Notes under the pieces: model-generated | Database searches by the model: none | The model's input: only the letters and a program-made list of their open reading frames with translations | What the model was told of the DNA's origin: nothing | Program-made: the position numbers and the translations under genes | Source of the DNA: Hyphomicrobiales bacterium | GTDB taxonomy: Bacteria > Pseudomonadota > Alphaproteobacteria > Rhizobiales > Xanthobacteraceae | DNA length: 64,000 nt | Direction: 5' to 3' | NCBI GenBank assembly: GCA_021732215.1 | Contig: JAKFVL010000010.1 | Location: forward strand, 74,547 to 138,546 | Shown here: in pieces, positions 62,503 to 64,000 of the stretch | Layout of the letters: each line of letters starts with the position of its first letter | Numbering within the stretch: position 1 is the stretch's first letter

Positions 62503-63426
62503 ATGCATCGAACCGCACTGATTGCCGTCGCCGCAGCAACGTTCGCTGCCATCTCGCTTGCGCCCCCGGCGTCGGCGCAGCTCGGCAATATCTTCGAGCC
62601 GCTGTTCCGGCCTCCGGCGGATATTCCCCGAGGCCCCGTCGAGGAAGAGGACGCGGTCCCGGACCTGCCGCGTGGCCGTGTGCTGCCGAGCCGTCCCCAA
62701 CAACAGCAGCAGCCCGGCCTGACCGCGCCGCGTCCGGGCGCGGTGCAGAACCAGCCGCTTGCGCCGCCGCCGGGATCGACAGCAGCCCAGCCCGGCCAGG
62801 CACAGCCCGGCGTCGCAATCGCGCCGCCGTCCCCGGCTCCTAATGCGGCTGCGCCCAATCCGTTGCCAGGTCTGCCGCCAGGGCAGCGTCAGCCGCGTGC
62901 CGCGCCCGGTCAGACGCCGCCGACACCGGCGACCTTGCAGCCCGGCGACGAAGTCGTGACCGAGCCGCCGAACCAGAAGGTCGTCAACAAGCAGGCGGTG
63001 TTTTCGGGGCTGGACAAGATCACCGGACGCATCATCAGCTTCGATGCGGAAATGGGCGAGACCGTTCAGTTCGGTGCGCTGCGCGTGAAGCCGCGCGCCT
63101 GCTATACCCGCCCCGCGACGGAAGCGGCCAACACCGATGCCTTCGTCGAGGTCGAGGAAATCACCCTGCAGGGCGAGGTGAAGCGGATTTTCTCCGGCTG
63201 GATGTTCGCGGCCAGTCCGGGTCTGCATGGCGTCGAGCATTCGATCTACGACATCTGGCTGACCGACTGTAAGGGCGCGCAGCAGACGATCGTCAATGCC
63301 GCGCCGGAGTTGCCGAAGCCGCCGCCGCCGCCACAGGCCCAGAAGCGGCAGCAGCCGCGTCCGCCTCCGCGGCCGGCTCCACAAGCGCAGCCGCAGGTCG
63401 GCAATCCGTTTCCGACCTTCCGATAG
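62503..63426 (+). CDS. DUF2155 domain protein, exported
   Basis: A 307-residue protein. It has a signal peptide (MHRTALIAVAAATFAAISLAPPASA), a Pro/Gln-rich linker (QQQQQPGLTAPRPG and GLPPGQRQPRAAPGQTPPT), and the DUF2155 domain with QKVVNKQAVFSGLDKITGRI, GALRVKPRACYTRP, and RIFSGWMFAASPGLHGVEHSIYDIWLTDC in pieces; it ends in a Pro-rich tail. DUF2155 proteins are typically alphaproteobacterial and of unknown function. ATG at 62503. Confidence 0.9.
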   Translation: MHRTALIAVAAATFAAISLAPPASAQLGNIFEPLFRPPADIPRGPVEEEDAVPDLPRGRVLPSRPQQQQQPGLTAPRPGAVQNQPLAPPPGSTAAQPGQAQPGVAIAPPSPAPNAAAPNPLPGLPPGQRQPRAAPGQTPPTPATLQPGDEVVTEPPNQKVVNKQAVFSGLDKITGRIISFDAEMGETVQFGALRVKPRACYTRPATEAANTDAFVEVEEITLQGEVKRIFSGWMFAASPGLHGVEHSIYDIWLTDCKGAQQTIVNAAPELPKPPPPPQAQKRQQPRPPPRPAPQAQPQVGNPFPTFR

Positions 63427-63608
63427 TCTTGGCGATAGTGTTGCCGACAATCTTGCCGCGAACGTGATCGGTCATGCTGTCGGGTTTTGTCAGCAGCATC
63501 TGATTTTCTGTCCCATCGTACCTGCGCCACCGGCCGAGGGCATTGACCGGGTGCGAAATGGCGTGTCGTGATGGACCGCATCAAAACAACAAACTCGGGA
63601 GTCATATC

Positions 63609-64000
63609 ATGGCCGCGACCGCAGCCGAGAAACGCACGCAATTCCGCAAGCTGCACGAAACGGGCTGTTTCGTCATTCCCAATCCGTGGGATGCGGGAAG
63701 CGCGAAGCTGCTTCAGCATCTCGGCTTCAAGGCGCTGGCCTCGACCAGCGCTGGTTTCGCGTGGTCGATCGGCAAGCCGGACAACGGCGTGACCGCGGAT
63801 GACGTGGTCGCGCACCTGAAGGCGCTGTGCGAGGCGAGCGATCTGCCAGTCAACGCCGATTTCGAGGCGGGCTTTTCCGATACGCCCGACGGTGTGGCGA
63901 AAAACTGCGCCGCCGCGGTGCGCGCCGGCGTCGCCGGTCTGTCGATCGAGGACTCCACCGGCAAAAGGGAGGCGCCGTTGTACCCGCGCGAGGTCGCCAT
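63609..64000 (+). CDS. PEP mutase/isocitrate lyase family enzyme, 3' end cut by the window
   Basis: The frame begins at the ATG at 63609, with GGGAG upstream at normal spacing, and runs off the window after 130 codons. It starts MAATAAEKRTQFRKLHETGCFVIPNPWDAGSAKLLQ in pieces, and includes FEAGFSDTPDG and LSIEDSTG, the family's metal and substrate loop. These enzymes split or rearrange C-C or C-P bonds such as oxaloacetate, methylisocitrate or phosphonopyruvate. The substrate cannot be decided from this part. Confidence 0.9.
   Translation, partial: MAATAAEKRTQFRKLHETGCFVIPNPWDAGSAKLLQHLGFKALASTSAGFAWSIGKPDNGVTADDVVAHLKALCEASDLPVNADFEAGFSDTPDGVAKNCAAAVRAGVAGLSIEDSTGKREAPLYPREVA

Noticed and set aside
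1-64000. CRISPR arrays, rRNA, prophage, transposases
   Set aside because: No regularly spaced direct repeats with unique spacers, no conserved rRNA blocks, and no integrase or transposase-like protein were found on either strand.

Overview
The window is a high-GC chromosomal segment from an alphaproteobacterium, most likely family Nitrobacteraceae (Bradyrhizobium / Afipia / Rhodopseudomonas group). The evidence is the core gene order (purN-purM, a CDP-alcohol phosphotransferase, hdaA, ppk, ppx, rnd, aspS, maeB), an NDUFA12 complex I accessory gene, BA14K and DUF2155 proteins, GrlR-like proteins, a B12-dependent ribonucleotide reductase, and intergenic palindromic repeats of a type I associate with this family. 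No tRNA, rRNA, CRISPR array, transposase or integrase was found. The assignment rests on reading the sequence, not on a search.

Layout. 1-5.8 kb: the end of pepA, holC, a lipoprotein, an ABC-F ATPase, two small genes and ndk. 5.9-9.7 kb: two TerC-type membrane proteins with a small membrane protein beside one of them, then an autotransporter-domain outer membrane protein. 9.8-23.4 kb: the conserved housekeeping block (purine synthesis, phospholipid synthesis, control of DnaA, polyphosphate metabolism, RNase D, AspRS, malic enzyme). 23.5-33 kb: mixed metabolic and envelope genes (DoxX, DHFR-like, glutathione peroxidase, an L,D-transpeptidase, CreA, several tiny secreted or membrane proteins, an M20 deacylase, a thioesterase, GNAT, LysR). 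33-49.7 kb: accessory metabolism and envelope genes (SMR pump, an orphan molybdenum hydroxylase large subunit, two GrlR-like genes, a nitronate monooxygenase-like enzyme, MgtC, a tyrosine phosphatase, MliC, MaoC, SDR, sterol desaturase, EamA transporter, a Tlde1-like protein, PsiF).

49.7-52.6 kb is the least ordinary part. About 1 kb of palindromic repeats and a decayed alpha/beta-hydrolase tail lead into an AT-rich two-gene operon: a nucleotidyltransferase overlapping by ATGA a 2H-family phosphoesterase. Composition and gene pairing suggest acquired DNA, and this is the best candidate for an undescribed system: one enzyme that could make or attach a nucleotide and one that could cleave a 2',3'-cyclic or 2'-5' phosphodiester. 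52.6-57 kb: nrdJ with a recognisable promoter, a possible NrdR box and a piece of palindromic repeat captured in frame. 57.2-64 kb: tandem EamA transporters, BA14K, NDUFA12, an HSL-type esterase, SDR, DUF2155 and the start of a PEP-mutase/isocitrate-lyase family enzyme cut by the window end.

Smaller anomalies: a roughly 27-residue insertion with atypical codons in aspS, a 19-codon remnant of a VOC gene, a 59-residue ORF with a NepR-like C-terminus, and a 41-residue secreted protein with three Cys-Cys pairs.
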